Assembly (NCBI RefSeq): GCF_007830035.1
Contig: NZ_VLKN01000003.1
Location: forward strand, 310,001 to 374,000
From: Luteimonas cucumeris
Lineage (GTDB): Bacteria > Pseudomonadota > Gammaproteobacteria > Xanthomonadales > Xanthomonadaceae
Length of the DNA stretch: 64,000 nt
Direction of reading: 5' to 3'
The stretch's first letter is position 1, and each line of letters starts with the position of its first letter. The translations under genes were made by a program, and so were the position numbers. Of the stretch, positions 41,009-53,394 are shown piece after piece. The notes beneath the pieces were generated by a model. That model was not told the origin of the DNA. It worked only from the letters and a program-made list of their open reading frames with translations, and ran no database searches.

Positions 41009-41602
41009 CTAGCGCAACTCCCTGCGCCGCTTCTCGTCCATCCATTTCGATGCCTGCGCCGGCTCGTAGGCGCGCAGCCACGAAAACAGCGCGTCCATGT
41101 CGTCGCCATGCCACAGATCGGCGCGTTGCTCCGCATGCACGAAGCGTTCGGCGACCATGCGGTCCATCATCGCGACCAGCGGCTCGTAGAAGCCGTCGAC
41201 ATCCAGGAAGGCGCAGGGCTTGTCGCCCAGTCCGAGCTGTCGCCAGGTCAGCATCTCGAACATCTCGTCCAAGGTGCCGAAGCCGCCGGGCAGGGCGACG
41301 AAGCCATCCGACAGGTCGAACATGCGCGCCTTGCGCTCGTGCATGTTGGCGACGATTTCCAGCCGCGTCACGCCGCGGTGCGCGACCTCCCATTCGACCA
41401 GCTGACGCGGGATCACGCCGGTCACTTCGCCGCCAGCCGCAAGCACGGCATCGGCGACGATGCCCATCAGGCCGACATTGCCGCCGCCGTAGACCAGGGC
41501 CAGGTTCTCCCTGGCCAGGCGCGTGCCGAGTGCCATCGCACGCTCGGCATAGATCGGCTTGTTGCCGGCGTTGGAGCCGCAGTAGACGCAGATTGCTTTC
41601 AT
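41009..41602 (-). CDS. LOG-family nucleotide 5'-monophosphate phosphoribohydrolase
   Basis: Rossmann-like protein of the TIGR00730/LOG family, which cleaves ribose 5-phosphate from nucleoside monophosphates and can activate cytokinins. The 197 residues show VYCGSNAGN, YGGGNVGLMG and the hallmark PGGFGTLDEMFEMLTWRQLG, with the catalytic Arg/Glu region in NMHERKARM. In bacteria the role is usually nucleotide housekeeping; cytokinin production would matter only if the organism is plant-associated. Confidence 0.9.
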   Translation of the reverse strand: MKAICVYCGSNAGNKPIYAERAMALGTRLARENLALVYGGGNVGLMGIVADAVLAAGGEVTGVIPRQLVEWEVAHRGVTRLEIVANMHERKARMFDLSDGFVALPGGFGTLDEMFEMLTWRQLGLGDKPCAFLDVDGFYEPLVAMMDRMVAERFVHAEQRADLWHGDDMDALFSWLRAYEPAQASKWMDEKRRRELR

Positions 41603-41607
41603 GGAAA

Positions 41608-41747
41608 TCGTGATTAGTGATTGGAAATCCGCGATTCGAAAAAGCGAAACGCCGGGCAGTTGGCCCGGCGCATGTCAAACCCAGCGTGATTGGTGCGTGG
41701 CCCGGAATTGCAGTTTCGAATCACGAATCACCAATTTCGAATCACGA
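41608..41747. repeat. Paired inverted repeat, family A
   Basis: Left arm 41608-41640 and right arm 41715-41747, both built from GTGATTCG-like units in opposite orientation, enclose a GC-rich hairpin. The element occupies almost the whole gap between lpdA and the LOG gene. Confidence 0.75.
41637..41670 (-). terminator. Terminator downstream of lpdA
   Basis: Read on the minus strand, a perfect 8-bp stem CGCCGGGC/GCCCGGCG (41670-41650, 5-nt loop) is followed by TTTCGCTTTTT. It lies inside the family A repeat, between its arms. Confidence 0.65.
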
Positions 41748-41752
41748 CAAGG

Positions 41753-43268
<1,516 letters not shown>

Positions 43269-43271
43269 GCC

Positions 43272-44504
43272 TTACATCCCGAGCAACATCCTGTGCGGAT
43301 TCTCGAGCTGGTTCTTGATGTCGACCAGGAACAGCACCGCATCCTTGCCGTCGATGATGCGGTGGTCGTAGGACAGCGCGATGTACATCATCGGCGCAGC
43401 GACCACGGCGCCGTTCTCGACGATGGCGCGTTCCTTGATCGCATGCATGCCAAGGATCGCGCTCTGCGGCGGATTGACGATCGGCGTGGACATCAGCGAG
43501 CCGAAGGTGCCGCCATTGGTGATGGTGAAGGTGCCGCCCTGCAGGTCCTCGAGCTTGAGTCCGCCTTCGCGTGCGGCGGTGGCGTAGCCATCGATGCCCT
43601 TCTCGATGTCGGCAAAGCCCATGCGTTCGACGTTGCGCAGCACCGGCGTCACCAGGCCGCGCTCGGTCGACACCGCGATCGAGATGTCGGCATAGCCGTG
43701 ATAGATGATGTCGGTGCCGTCGACCGAAGCGTTGACCGCGGGGTGGCGCAGCAGCGCGTTGGCAGCAGCCTTGGCGAAGAAGCTCATGAAGCCCAGCTTG
43801 ATGCCGTAGGCCTTCTGGAAGGCTTCGCCCTGCGACTTGCGCATGTCCATGACCGCCTTCATGTTGACCTCGTTGAACGAGGTCAACATCGCGATCGAGT
43901 TCTTGGACTGCATCAGCCGTTCGGCGATGCGCTGGCGGATGCGGGTCATCGCCACGCGCTCTTCCGGACGCGCGCCACCGCCGACGCCGGCGGTCTTGCC
44001 GCTGGCATAGTTGACGATGTCTTCCTTGGTCACCGCGCCGCGACGGCCGGTGCCTTCGACCTGCGCCGGATCGATGCCTTCCTTCGCAGCGGTGAACTTC
44101 GCCCCGGGCGGCAGATCGTTGCCGCCGGCGACCGGCGCCGGCTTGGTGGTGGCTGGCGCCGCGGCTTCGGCCTTGGTGGCTTCACCTTTTGGCTGCACTT
44201 CCTGTGCTCCGGCGTCGGGACCTTTCTCCGCCTTGGCTTCGGCTTTCGGAGCCGCCGCTGCCGCTGCGCCTTCCTCGATGATGGCGATCACCTGCTGGCT
44301 GGTGACGGTATCGCCTTCCTTGAACTTGATTTCCTTGAGCACGCCATCGACGGTCGACGGCACTTCCAGCACCACCTTGTCGGTTTCCAGGTCGACCAGG
44401 TTCTCGTCGCGCTTGATCGTGTCACCGGCTTTCTTGTGCCAGGTGGCGATGGTCGCGTCGGAGACGGATTCGGGAAGAACGGGAACTTTGATTTCGGTGG
44501 CCAT
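43272..44504 (-). CDS. sucB: 2-oxoglutarate dehydrogenase E2, dihydrolipoyllysine succinyltransferase
   Basis: Core of the 2-oxoglutarate dehydrogenase complex. The 410 residues comprise one lipoyl domain with Lys43 in ETDKVVLEV, an Ala/Pro/Lys-rich linker, a peripheral subunit-binding domain (about 130-170, [17 protein letters not shown]) and the catalytic domain ending with SYDHRIIDG (His381, Asp385). The single lipoyl domain is typical of SucB rather than of most pyruvate dehydrogenase E2 proteins. It lies between sucA and lpdA. Confidence 0.96.
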   Translation of the reverse strand: MATEIKVPVLPESVSDATIATWHKKAGDTIKRDENLVDLETDKVVLEVPSTVDGVLKEIKFKEGDTVTSQQVIAIIEEGAAAAAAPKAEAKAEKGPDAGAQEVQPKGEATKAEAAAPATTKPAPVAGGNDLPPGAKFTAAKEGIDPAQVEGTGRRGAVTKEDIVNYASGKTAGVGGGARPEERVAMTRIRQRIAERLMQSKNSIAMLTSFNEVNMKAVMDMRKSQGEAFQKAYGIKLGFMSFFAKAAANALLRHPAVNASVDGTDIIYHGYADISIAVSTERGLVTPVLRNVERMGFADIEKGIDGYATAAREGGLKLEDLQGGTFTITNGGTFGSLMSTPIVNPPQSAILGMHAIKERAIVENGAVVAAPMMYIALSYDHRIIDGKDAVLFLVDIKNQLENPHRMLLGM

Positions 44505-44523
44505 CGGAGGCGTCCTGGAAGAT

Positions 44524-44603
44524 TGTCATCCCCGGCACAGTGAGGGATCTGCTTTGGCTCGTTGAGTTTTCACAAGCAGGTCCCTCGCTGCGCTCGGGAT
44601 GAC
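44524..44603. repeat. REP-like repeat, family B (inverted pair)
   Basis: Inverted copies 44524-44554 and 44572-44603 (second one ACAAGCAGGTCCCTCGCTGC plus CTCGGGATGACA) in the sucA-sucB gap could form a large hairpin in the mRNA. Confidence 0.8.
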
Positions 44604-44617
44604 ACGGTTGGAAAGGG

Positions 44618-47452
44618 TTATTCGGCGGCGTGCTTGCCGCTGGGCGGATTGACCAGCGCGTCTGCAACTAGTTGCTGCTGTTCGGCGACGTGGTCGTTGA
44701 AGTGTCCGACCGCCGGCGAAGGCGAACGCGCACGACCGGCGTAGCTCAAGGTCTGCTTCGGCTGCAGGCAGGCGTCGAGGTGGTGCTTGATCTGGTACCA
44801 CGCGCCCTGGTTCTGCGGTTCTTCCTGGCACCAGATCACGTCGCTGGCCTTGGCATAGCGCTTCAACTCGGCCGTCAACTGCGCGCGCGGGAACGGATAC
44901 AGCTGTTCCACGCGCACCAGTGCGACTTCGTCGAGCGACTGCTTCTGCGCTTCCTCGACCAGGTCGTAGTAGACGCGGCCGGAACAGAACACGACGCGCT
45001 TGACCTTCTTCGCGTCGGCCTTGGCGTCGGGAATCAGGTGCTGGAATTCGCCGTCGGCCAGTTCGTCCAGCGTCGACACCGCCAGTTTGTGGCGCAGCAG
45101 CGACTTGGGCGTCATCACGATCAGCGGCTTGCGCGTGGACATGCGCATCTGCCGACGGATCATGTGGAAGGCCTGTGCCGGCGTGGTCGGGACGCAGACC
45201 AGCATGTTGTCCAGCGCGCACAGCTGCAAAAAACGCTCCAGGCGTGCCGAGCTGTGCTCGGGGCCCTGGCCTTCGTAGCCATGCGGCAGGAACAGCGCCA
45301 GGCCGCAGAGGCGTTCCCACTTGGCTTCGCCCGAGGACAGGAACTGGTCGATCACCACCTGCGCGCCGTTGGCAAAGTCGCCGAACTGCGCTTCCCAGAT
45401 GTCGAGCGTATTGGGATCGGCGGTGGCGTAGCCGTACTCGAACGCCATCACGGCTTCCTCGCTGAGCAGCGAGTCGATGATGGTGGCGTCTTCCGGGTTC
45501 TTCACCAGCTGCCGCAGCGGCAGGTAGTCCTGGTCGGTCTTCTGGTCGTGCAGCACGGCATGGCGATGGAAGAACGTGCCGCGACCGCTGTCCTGGCCGA
45601 CCAGGCGCAGCTGGTGGCCTTCGTCCAGCACGGCGGCATACGCGAGGTTTTCGGCGAAGCCCCAGTCGGCCAGCAATTCGCCGGCCACCATCTTGCGACG
45701 ATCTTCGTAGATCTTGGCCACGCGCGGATGCAGCACGATCCCGTCGGGCACGGTGTTGATCGCAGCGGCGAGCTGGTCCAGCTTCTTGCGCGGTACGCGC
45801 GTGTCGACCGGGTCGCTGAGCTTGCCCGACAGGTACTTCGACCAGTCGATGGTGAATTCGTCCGGCTTGACCTTGGCCAGTTCGGCGGTGACTTCGCCGG
45901 CATCGAGCTTGTCGCGGTACTTGTCGACGACGGCCTGCGCCTCGCCATCCTTCAGTGCGCCGGTGGCGAGCAGGCGGTCGGCGTAAAGCTCGCGCGGGGT
46001 CTTGTGCGCACGGATGGTCTGGTACATCAGCGGCTGGGTCGCGGCCGGCTCGTCGGCCTCGTTGTGGCCGTGGCGGCGATAGCAGACCAGGTCGATGACC
46101 ACGTCCTTGCCGAAACGCTGGCGGAAATCGAAGGCCAGTTCCGCGCAGAACACGACGGCTTCGGGATCGTCGCCGTTCACGTGCAGCACCGGCGCGCCGA
46201 CCATCTTGGCGACGTCGGTGCAGTACAGCGTGCTGCGCGCGTCCTGGCGTTCGCTGGTGGTGAAGCCGACCTGGTTGTTGATGACGATGTGCACGGTGCC
46301 GCCAACGCGGAAACCGCGTGCCTGCGACATCTGGAACAGTTCCATCACCACGCCCTGGCCGGCGAACGCCGCATCGCCGTGCAGCAGCACCGGCAATACC
46401 ACCTTGCGCTCCTTGTCGCCGCGACGGTGCTGGCGCGAACGCACGCTGCCGACAACGACCGGATCGACGATTTCAAGGTGCGACGGGTTGAAGGCCAGCG
46501 CGATGTGCACCGGGCCGCCGGGCGTCTGCACGTCGGCGGAAAAACCCATGTGGTACTTGACGTCGCCGGTGTGCGCGCGGTCGTCGCGGCTGTGCTCGAA
46601 CTTGCCTTCGAACTCGTCGAACAGCTTGCGCGGCGACTTGCCGAGCGTGTTGACCAGCACGTTGAGACGGCCGCGATGGGCCATGCCCAGCACCACGTCC
46701 TTGACGCCCTGGCTGCCGGCACGGCGGATCATGTTGTCCAGCAAGGGCACCAGCGCGTCGCCACCTTCCAGCGAGAAGCGCTTCTGGCCGACATACTTGG
46801 TATGCAGGTAGCGCTCCAGGCCCTCGGCCGCCGTCAGGCGCTCGAGGATGCGGCGCTTGTCTTCTTCGCTGCGCTTGAAATCGCCGCCGGCGCTTTCCAG
46901 TCGCTCGTACAGCCAGCGACGCTGCTCGGCATCGGAGATGTGCATGAACTCGGCGCCGATCGGGCCGGTGTAGGTGGCCTTGAGCAGGGACAGCAGGTCG
47001 CCGAGCTTCATGCGCTCGCGACCGGACACGCCGCCGGTACTGAACTCTCCGGACAGATCGCTTTCCGACAGGCGATGGAAGCCCAGGCCAAGGTCGGGCG
47101 CATCGGGCCGATCGAGCATGCCGAGCGGATCCAGGTTCGCGGCCAGGTGGCCACGCGAACGATAGGCGGTGATCAGGCGGCCGACGTTGCGTTCGCGCTC
47201 ATCGCCGGCACCGGCGGCGATCGTCGCGGATGTGCCACGAGCCGCTTCGCGGGCGGCCTGCGCCACTGCGTCGATGACCGCCGAATGTGGCACATCGCCG
47301 GCTTCGCGCCCCTTGAACGCATCGAAGTAGGCCTTCCATTTGGGTCCGACGCTTTCCGGCGTCACCAGGTACTGCTCGTACAGCTCCTCGATGTAGGCGG
47401 CATTGCTGCCAAGTTGGGAGGACTGCGCAAACTGCTTCAGAAGACTGTCCAC
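44618..47452 (-). CDS. sucA: 2-oxoglutarate dehydrogenase E1
   Basis: Thiamine-diphosphate enzyme that decarboxylates 2-oxoglutarate in the TCA cycle. The 944-residue protein begins MDSLLKQFAQSSQLGSNAAYIEELYEQYL, the conserved E1o N-terminus, and contains MAHRGRLNVL, HGDAAFAGQGVV and DLVCYRRHGHNEADEP. GTG 47452 is taken as start: the in-frame ATG at 47539 lies upstream of the transcription start predicted from the TATAAT at 47547-47542, and its extra 29 residues lack homology. No strong Shine-Dalgarno precedes the GTG. It is the first gene of sucA-sucB-lpdA. Confidence 0.95.
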   Translation of the reverse strand: MDSLLKQFAQSSQLGSNAAYIEELYEQYLVTPESVGPKWKAYFDAFKGREAGDVPHSAVIDAVAQAAREAARGTSATIAAGAGDERERNVGRLITAYRSRGHLAANLDPLGMLDRPDAPDLGLGFHRLSESDLSGEFSTGGVSGRERMKLGDLLSLLKATYTGPIGAEFMHISDAEQRRWLYERLESAGGDFKRSEEDKRRILERLTAAEGLERYLHTKYVGQKRFSLEGGDALVPLLDNMIRRAGSQGVKDVVLGMAHRGRLNVLVNTLGKSPRKLFDEFEGKFEHSRDDRAHTGDVKYHMGFSADVQTPGGPVHIALAFNPSHLEIVDPVVVGSVRSRQHRRGDKERKVVLPVLLHGDAAFAGQGVVMELFQMSQARGFRVGGTVHIVINNQVGFTTSERQDARSTLYCTDVAKMVGAPVLHVNGDDPEAVVFCAELAFDFRQRFGKDVVIDLVCYRRHGHNEADEPAATQPLMYQTIRAHKTPRELYADRLLATGALKDGEAQAVVDKYRDKLDAGEVTAELAKVKPDEFTIDWSKYLSGKLSDPVDTRVPRKKLDQLAAAINTVPDGIVLHPRVAKIYEDRRKMVAGELLADWGFAENLAYAAVLDEGHQLRLVGQDSGRGTFFHRHAVLHDQKTDQDYLPLRQLVKNPEDATIIDSLLSEEAVMAFEYGYATADPNTLDIWEAQFGDFANGAQVVIDQFLSSGEAKWERLCGLALFLPHGYEGQGPEHSSARLERFLQLCALDNMLVCVPTTPAQAFHMIRRQMRMSTRKPLIVMTPKSLLRHKLAVSTLDELADGEFQHLIPDAKADAKKVKRVVFCSGRVYYDLVEEAQKQSLDEVALVRVEQLYPFPRAQLTAELKRYAKASDVIWCQEEPQNQGAWYQIKHHLDACLQPKQTLSYAGRARSPSPAVGHFNDHVAEQQQLVADALVNPPSGKHAAE

Positions 47453-47541
47453 GTCGGGGGTAATTGGCTCGTAAGGAAGGGCAAGCGCTTGATTTGACGG
47501 GAGTATCTGACGCCCGTGAAACGAGACGCGCAAGAACATGA

Positions 47542-47547
47542 ATTATA
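47542..47547 (-). promoter_or_regulatory. sucA promoter -10 element
   Basis: A perfect TATAAT on the minus strand, with TGCACT 17 bp upstream as a weak -35 (3 of 6). The predicted start near 47535 leaves a leader of about 83 nt before the GTG of sucA. Confidence 0.65.
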
Positions 47548-47632
47548 GCCGCAGCCGTTGCCGCAGTGCATCATGGTTTGTGGTTCGACGGGCTCACCAT
47601 CAGTGAGGGCCCAATAGGAGTGGGGTTCGGTG

Positions 47633-47652
47633 GCCCACCATGATCAGTGGGC
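47633..47652. other. GC-rich hairpin just after the GNAT gene
   Basis: GCCCAC / GTGGGC arms with an 8-nt loop begin 3 bp past the GNAT stop on the minus strand. There is no T-run, so this may be a weak terminator or part of an intergenic repeat. Confidence 0.35.
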
Positions 47653-47654
47653 GT

Positions 47655-48569
47655 TCAGACGCCGAGCGCGCGCAACTCGGTGCAGGGGCGGGAGCGCTCC
47701 CACACGGGCTTGAAGCTCTCCGCCAGTTGGCGTGCACGGCCGGCAGCTTCGACATCGGCCTCGCCGTCGAGCCGGTGGCCAAGCGCGCGGAAGTAATAGC
47801 CGCCGCTGTCGTTGGCGATGAACGCCGACGGGTAGGCACGATCGGCGGGATCGCAGACTTCGCGGAACTGGAACAGGCTGGGCAGGCGCTGCGCCAGCGT
47901 CAGCAGGGGCGCGTGCATGCGCTGCGCGGCGTCGGCATCCTGCAGCAGGATCCGGATCTCGCCGCCATGTCCGCTGGTGGCGTGGCGACGCAGGGCGTCG
48001 AGCACCTCGGTGGCGTCGAACAGGCCAGGATCCAGTTCGCGGCTGTAGATCCACAGACGGCGCCGCGCACGCAGGATGATCGCCACGGTCGTGGCAATGG
48101 CGGCATCGCGGTCTTCGATGGCGGTGGCGCCATCGAGTTTGCGGCGCATTGCCTGGTGCTCGATGCCGGCCTCGAAGAAACGCTCGCCGTACGGCACGAA
48201 TCCGTGCCGCGCATAGAACGCAGCGGCGGACACCTGCGCGTTCAGGGCCAGTTCGCGCCAGCCACGCTGCCGCGCCACTTCGACCAGCGACAGCAGCATC
48301 GCATCCCCGACGCCCTTGCCGCGCCATTCGCGCAGCACCGCCATGCGTCCGATCTTGCGCTCGGGAGTCAGCCGTCCGGTGCCGATCGGCCGACCATCGG
48401 CGTCGCGCGCGACCACGTGCAGGCACAATGGATCGAGGTCGTCCCATTCCTCTTCCAGCGGCACGTTCTGCTCATGCACGAACACGGTTTCGCGCACGCT
48501 GCGCAGTTCCGGCAGACCGGCGGCGTAGTCGATGGGTTCGACATTGAACGCGGGTGGCGGGCGGCTCAC
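47655..48569 (-). CDS. GNAT acetyltransferase fused to a C-terminal DUF7931-like domain
   Basis: In this 304-residue protein, residues ~8-150 form a GNAT domain (RETVFVHEQNVPLEEEWD, acetyl-CoA loop RGKGVGDAML, AAAFYARHGFVPYGERF). The C-terminal half (about 160-304; RRRLWIYSRELDPGLFD...ILLQDADAAQRMHAPLLTL) resembles the phospholipase-D-like DUF7931 module found behind GNAT domains in gammaproteobacteria. ATG 48569 overlaps the roxA stop by 4 bp. The acceptor substrate is unknown. Confidence 0.85.
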   Translation of the reverse strand: MSRPPPAFNVEPIDYAAGLPELRSVRETVFVHEQNVPLEEEWDDLDPLCLHVVARDADGRPIGTGRLTPERKIGRMAVLREWRGKGVGDAMLLSLVEVARQRGWRELALNAQVSAAAFYARHGFVPYGERFFEAGIEHQAMRRKLDGATAIEDRDAAIATTVAIILRARRRLWIYSRELDPGLFDATEVLDALRRHATSGHGGEIRILLQDADAAQRMHAPLLTLAQRLPSLFQFREVCDPADRAYPSAFIANDSGGYYFRALGHRLDGEADVEAAGRARQLAESFKPVWERSRPCTELRALGV

Positions 48570-49765
48570 GCCTCGTCCTCGTCAGGCAGTAGCAACTGGT
48601 AGTGGCCGCCCTGCAGCAGTTCGTGGACGAGGTCGCGGCCGCGTTCGGACAAGGCAAGGTAACCGTGGTCATCGATGCGGTCGGCTGCGGCGATACGCTG
48701 CGCATCCTTCACCGGCGTCGGGTAGTCATGGCCGGCGGCGAACAGCGTCGCGCCGCGCGTTGCCTTGCGCCAGGCCATGCGCGTCCACGGATGGCGCTGC
48801 AGTAGCGCGCCGTGCTGCAGGTCCCATTCGATTTCGATGCGCGAGCGCGTCTCGCCGTGGGCAACGGCCTCGCCGGCGCTGCGATAGAGCGTGATGAAGC
48901 GGCCGAACCAGTCGCCGAGGCGGTCCGGATCATTCATCCGCAAGGCATTCAATGCCTCGACCACGCGCTGCATGGCTGCCGCATCGATCTCGTTGGGGTC
49001 GTTGGCCGGCGCCAGGTCCGGATCGCGATAGCGCAACGACTCGTCCGCATCGGCCGCCAGCGTGTCGACGAAATCACCCAGCAGCTCCGCGGCCGCGGGC
49101 GCGCGCATGCCGAACGAGAACGTCAGACAGGCATCCTCCGCCACGCCGTGGTGCGGCACGCCAGGCGGCAGGTAGAGCATGTCGCCGGGACCGAGCAGCC
49201 AGTCGTGGCTGGCCGTAAAACGCTGCAGCAGTTTCAGTTCGACGTCGTTGCGGAACTGCAGCGGCGGGCTGGGGCGGGCATCGATCTGCCAGCGCCGACG
49301 GCCGTAAGCCTGCAGCAGGAACACGTCGTACTGGTCGACATGCGCGCCGACCGAGCCGCCCGGTGCGGCGAAGCTGATCATCACGTCGTCCATCCGCCAG
49401 CGCGGCAGGAAAGCGAACGACCGCAGCAGTGCGGCGATGTCGGCATCCCACTTGTCGACGTCCTGTACCAGCAGCGTCCAGTCGTGCTGCGGCATGGCCG
49501 GGAACATCTCTTCCGGGAACGGACCGTGGCGCAGCAGCCACTTGTCATGTTCGCGCTCGTGCGCGACGACGCGTGCCAGCACGCCGTCCTCACAGGCCAG
49601 CCCGGCGAGGTCCTCGGGCGAGATCGGCGAGATGAAATCCGGAAAGGCGTTGCGGATCAGCAGCGGCTTCTTCTGCCAGTAGTCACGCAGGAAGTCTTCG
49701 GCCGGCATGCCGAGCGGCGGCAGGTTGCGGGCGTCGATCTCGATGGGGAGTTTGCGCTTTGCCAT
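48566..49765 (-). CDS. roxA: Ribosomal protein uL16 arginine hydroxylase, JmjC/cupin oxygenase
   Basis: 2-oxoglutarate/Fe(II) oxygenase (RoxA/YcfD) that hydroxylates an arginine of ribosomal protein L16. The 399 residues have the iron triad His142-x-Asp144 in GAHVDQYDVF and His205 in LPPGVPHHG, a dimerisation segment and a C-terminal winged-helix domain (about 310-399, HGYLALSERGRDLVHELLQGG). Normal family architecture. It lies in purB-VOC-roxA-GNAT and is coupled to the GNAT gene. Confidence 0.92.
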   Translation of the reverse strand: MAKRKLPIEIDARNLPPLGMPAEDFLRDYWQKKPLLIRNAFPDFISPISPEDLAGLACEDGVLARVVAHEREHDKWLLRHGPFPEEMFPAMPQHDWTLLVQDVDKWDADIAALLRSFAFLPRWRMDDVMISFAAPGGSVGAHVDQYDVFLLQAYGRRRWQIDARPSPPLQFRNDVELKLLQRFTASHDWLLGPGDMLYLPPGVPHHGVAEDACLTFSFGMRAPAAAELLGDFVDTLAADADESLRYRDPDLAPANDPNEIDAAAMQRVVEALNALRMNDPDRLGDWFGRFITLYRSAGEAVAHGETRSRIEIEWDLQHGALLQRHPWTRMAWRKATRGATLFAAGHDYPTPVKDAQRIAAADRIDDHGYLALSERGRDLVHELLQGGHYQLLLPDEDEA

Positions 49766-49829
49766 GCCTTCGTCTTTGTCTTTATTTGTTCAGGCCATCA
49801 TTCCCGCGAAGGCGGGGGCGCTTCGGCAT

Positions 49830-50240
49830 TCATGCGCCGTCCCACGTCGCGATCTCGTCATAGCCGCGTCCGAGGAACTGCAGGAGGCACCAGCCATGCC
49901 CGAACGGGTCGACCAACTGCACGATGCGTCCCCAGGCGGCCTCGCGGATGGCGCCTTCCTGTCGGGCGCCTGCCGCGAGCGCACGGGCGAGCGAGGCATC
50001 CAGGTCTTCGACGACGACATCGCAATGCACTGGCGTCCAATGTCTGGCGTATTCGCGTGGACGGTCCACTGCCGCATCGCTGCCGGCATCTTTCCGCAAC
50101 AGGTAGATCGGGGCTTCCGCGCCGACCAGTTCCTGTACTGACTCGCCCAGCCGCCGCGCCGGTTTCAAGCCGAATGCAGCGATATAGAAGCTGGACGCCG
50201 TACTGAGGTCGGGCACGTCGATGTTGATCAGCAGGCGCAT
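49830..50240 (-). CDS. VOC-family (glyoxalase/bleomycin-resistance fold) protein
   Basis: A 136-residue single VOC unit pair: MRLLINIDVPDLSTASSFYIAAFGLKPARRLG, HCDVVVEDLDASLARALAAGA and WGRIVQLVDPFGHGWCLLQF. His/Glu metal ligands are plausible, but the substrate cannot be inferred. ATG 50240 is 8 bp after the purB stop, so the gene is probably cotranscribed. Confidence 0.85.
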   Translation of the reverse strand: MRLLINIDVPDLSTASSFYIAAFGLKPARRLGESVQELVGAEAPIYLLRKDAGSDAAVDRPREYARHWTPVHCDVVVEDLDASLARALAAGARQEGAIREAAWGRIVQLVDPFGHGWCLLQFLGRGYDEIATWDGA

Positions 50241-50248
50241 GGCCGGGC

Positions 50249-51652
<1,404 letters not shown>

Positions 51653-51679
51653 TTAGCCCGCGGCTGCTTTTGCCGCTTT

Positions 51680-51764
51680 GGCCTCCCGAACGAAGCGAGG
51701 GACCTGATCCCGATCTCAGGCGCCCCGGGCGTGGAACGCAGGTCCTCGCTGTGCTCGGCATGGC
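51680..51764. repeat. Degenerate REP-like repeat, family B, in the purB-fumC gap
   Basis: CCTCCCGAACGAAGCGAGGG plus ACCTGATC (51680-51710) and an inverted, decayed copy (51738-51764) resemble family B. They lie in the 250-bp divergent region; I found no convincing promoter there. Confidence 0.55.
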
Positions 51765-51872
51765 GGCTATGCGAGACAGGAACGCGACTGATCGCAGCAG
51801 CATGCGTTCGGATGACGAGGCGCGCATGACGACAGGCGTATCCTCGGCGCCATCGAAAAACCGGGACACGTC

Positions 51873-53300
51873 ATGGCGCAGCGATCCTCCCCGAACAAGT
51901 ACCGCATCGAACACGACAGCATGGGCGAGCTGAAGGTGCCTGCCGCCGCGCTGTGGGGCGCGCAGACCCAGCGTGCGGTCGAGAACTTCCCGATCTCCGG
52001 CCGGCCGATGCCGCGCGGCTTCATCCGCGCGCTCGGCCTGGTCAAGGCCGCCGCCGCCGAAGTCAATGCCGACTTCGGCCTGCTGCCGAAAGGCGTTGCC
52101 AGGGCGATCCACGCGGCGGCGCTGCAGGTCGCCAACGGCATGCACGACGCGCAGTTTCCGATCGACGTGTACCAGACCGGCTCGGGCACCTCGTCCAACA
52201 TGAACGCCAACGAGGTCATCGCCACGCTGGCCTCGCGTGACGGTTTGAAGAAGAAGCGTGCCGTGCATCCGAACGACCACGTCAACCTGGGCCAGAGTTC
52301 CAACGACGTGATCCCGACCGCGATCCGTGTGTCGGCGCAGCTGGCCGTCGTCGAAGATCTGTTGCCCGCGCTCAGGCATCTGCGCCAGACCATCGACCGC
52401 CGCGGCAGGTCGCTGGGCCGGCTCACCAAGACCGGGCGCACGCACCTGATGGACGCGATGCCGCTGACCTTCGCCCAGGAATTCGGTGCGTGGTCGGCGC
52501 AGTTGTCGTCGGCGCAGGGCCGTATCGAGGATGCCTTGAAGCGGCTGCGCCGCCTGCCGATCGGCGGCACCGCCATCGGCACCGGCATCAATGCCGATCC
52601 GCGCTTCGGCAAGACGATGGCGAAGGCCCTGTCGACACTGACGAAGACGAAGTTCGAATCCGCCGCCGACAAGTTCGAGGGCCTGGCTTCGCAGGACGAC
52701 GCCGTCGAACTGTCCGGCCAGCTCAATGCGCTGGCGGTGGCACTGATGAAGATCGCCAATGACCTGCGCTGGATGAATGCCGGGCCGCTGGCCGGTCTGG
52801 GCGAGATCGAATTGCCGGCGCTGCAGCCAGGCAGCTCGATCATGCCGGGCAAGGTCAACCCGGTGATCCCGGAAGCGACGTGCATGGTCTGCGCGCAGGT
52901 GATCGGCCACCACACCGCGATCACCGTCGCCGGTGCCAGCGGCAATTTCCAGCTCAACGTGATGCTGCCGCTGATCGCGCATGACCTGCTCGATTCGATC
53001 GGCCTGCTGTCCAATGTGATGCGTCTGCTGGCCGACAAGGCCATCGCCGGGCTGAAGGTGCGACGCGACAACATCGACGCCGCGCTCGGGCGCAATCCGA
53101 TCCTGGTGACCGCGCTCAATCCGGTCATCGGCTACGAGAAAGCCGCGGCCATCGCCAAGCGGGCCTATCGGGAAAACCGTGCGGTGTTCGATGTGGCGCT
53201 GGAGGACAGTGGATTGTCGGCCGCGCGGCTGCAGAAGCTGCTCGATCCTGCGTCCTTGACCCGGGGCGGCATCCACGCCGGCAGCGCAGGCGGCGGATAA
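51873..53300 (+). CDS. fumC: Class II fumarate hydratase
   Basis: Iron-independent fumarase interconverting fumarate and malate. The 475-residue protein has TGSGTSSNMNANEV, catalytic His191 in TGRTHLMDAMPLT and the mobile loop GSSIMPGKVNP (320-330) with Ser321. Length matches E. coli FumC (467). Monocistronic; converges with the DUF2807 gene, with a hairpin between them. Confidence 0.96.
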   Translation: MAQRSSPNKYRIEHDSMGELKVPAAALWGAQTQRAVENFPISGRPMPRGFIRALGLVKAAAAEVNADFGLLPKGVARAIHAAALQVANGMHDAQFPIDVYQTGSGTSSNMNANEVIATLASRDGLKKKRAVHPNDHVNLGQSSNDVIPTAIRVSAQLAVVEDLLPALRHLRQTIDRRGRSLGRLTKTGRTHLMDAMPLTFAQEFGAWSAQLSSAQGRIEDALKRLRRLPIGGTAIGTGINADPRFGKTMAKALSTLTKTKFESAADKFEGLASQDDAVELSGQLNALAVALMKIANDLRWMNAGPLAGLGEIELPALQPGSSIMPGKVNPVIPEATCMVCAQVIGHHTAITVAGASGNFQLNVMLPLIAHDLLDSIGLLSNVMRLLADKAIAGLKVRRDNIDAALGRNPILVTALNPVIGYEKAAAIAKRAYRENRAVFDVALEDSGLSAARLQKLLDPASLTRGGIHAGSAGGG

Positions 53301-53323
53301 AAAAAGCCCCGCTTGCGCGGGGC
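53298..53323 (-). terminator. Rho-independent terminator after the DUF2807 gene
   Basis: GCCCCGC / GCGGGGC 7-bp stem with a TTGC loop (53306-53323); on the minus strand it is followed by seven or more T residues, so it terminates the minus-strand operon. On the plus strand, after fumC, it lacks a T-run. Confidence 0.8.
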
Positions 53324-53394
53324 AGGACGACGTTCGCTCGAAACAGCTGTTCGTCGCCGGGGGCTTCTTTTCTATTCTGCGTGGCTGATGTCTT

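Noticed and set aside
44672-47497. Plus-strand open frame of 941 codons opposite sucA
   Set aside because: Antisense shadow of a certain gene; composition is that of complementary codons.
47453-47539. ATG 47539 as start of sucA
   Set aside because: It lies upstream of the predicted transcription start and adds 29 residues unlike other SucA proteins.
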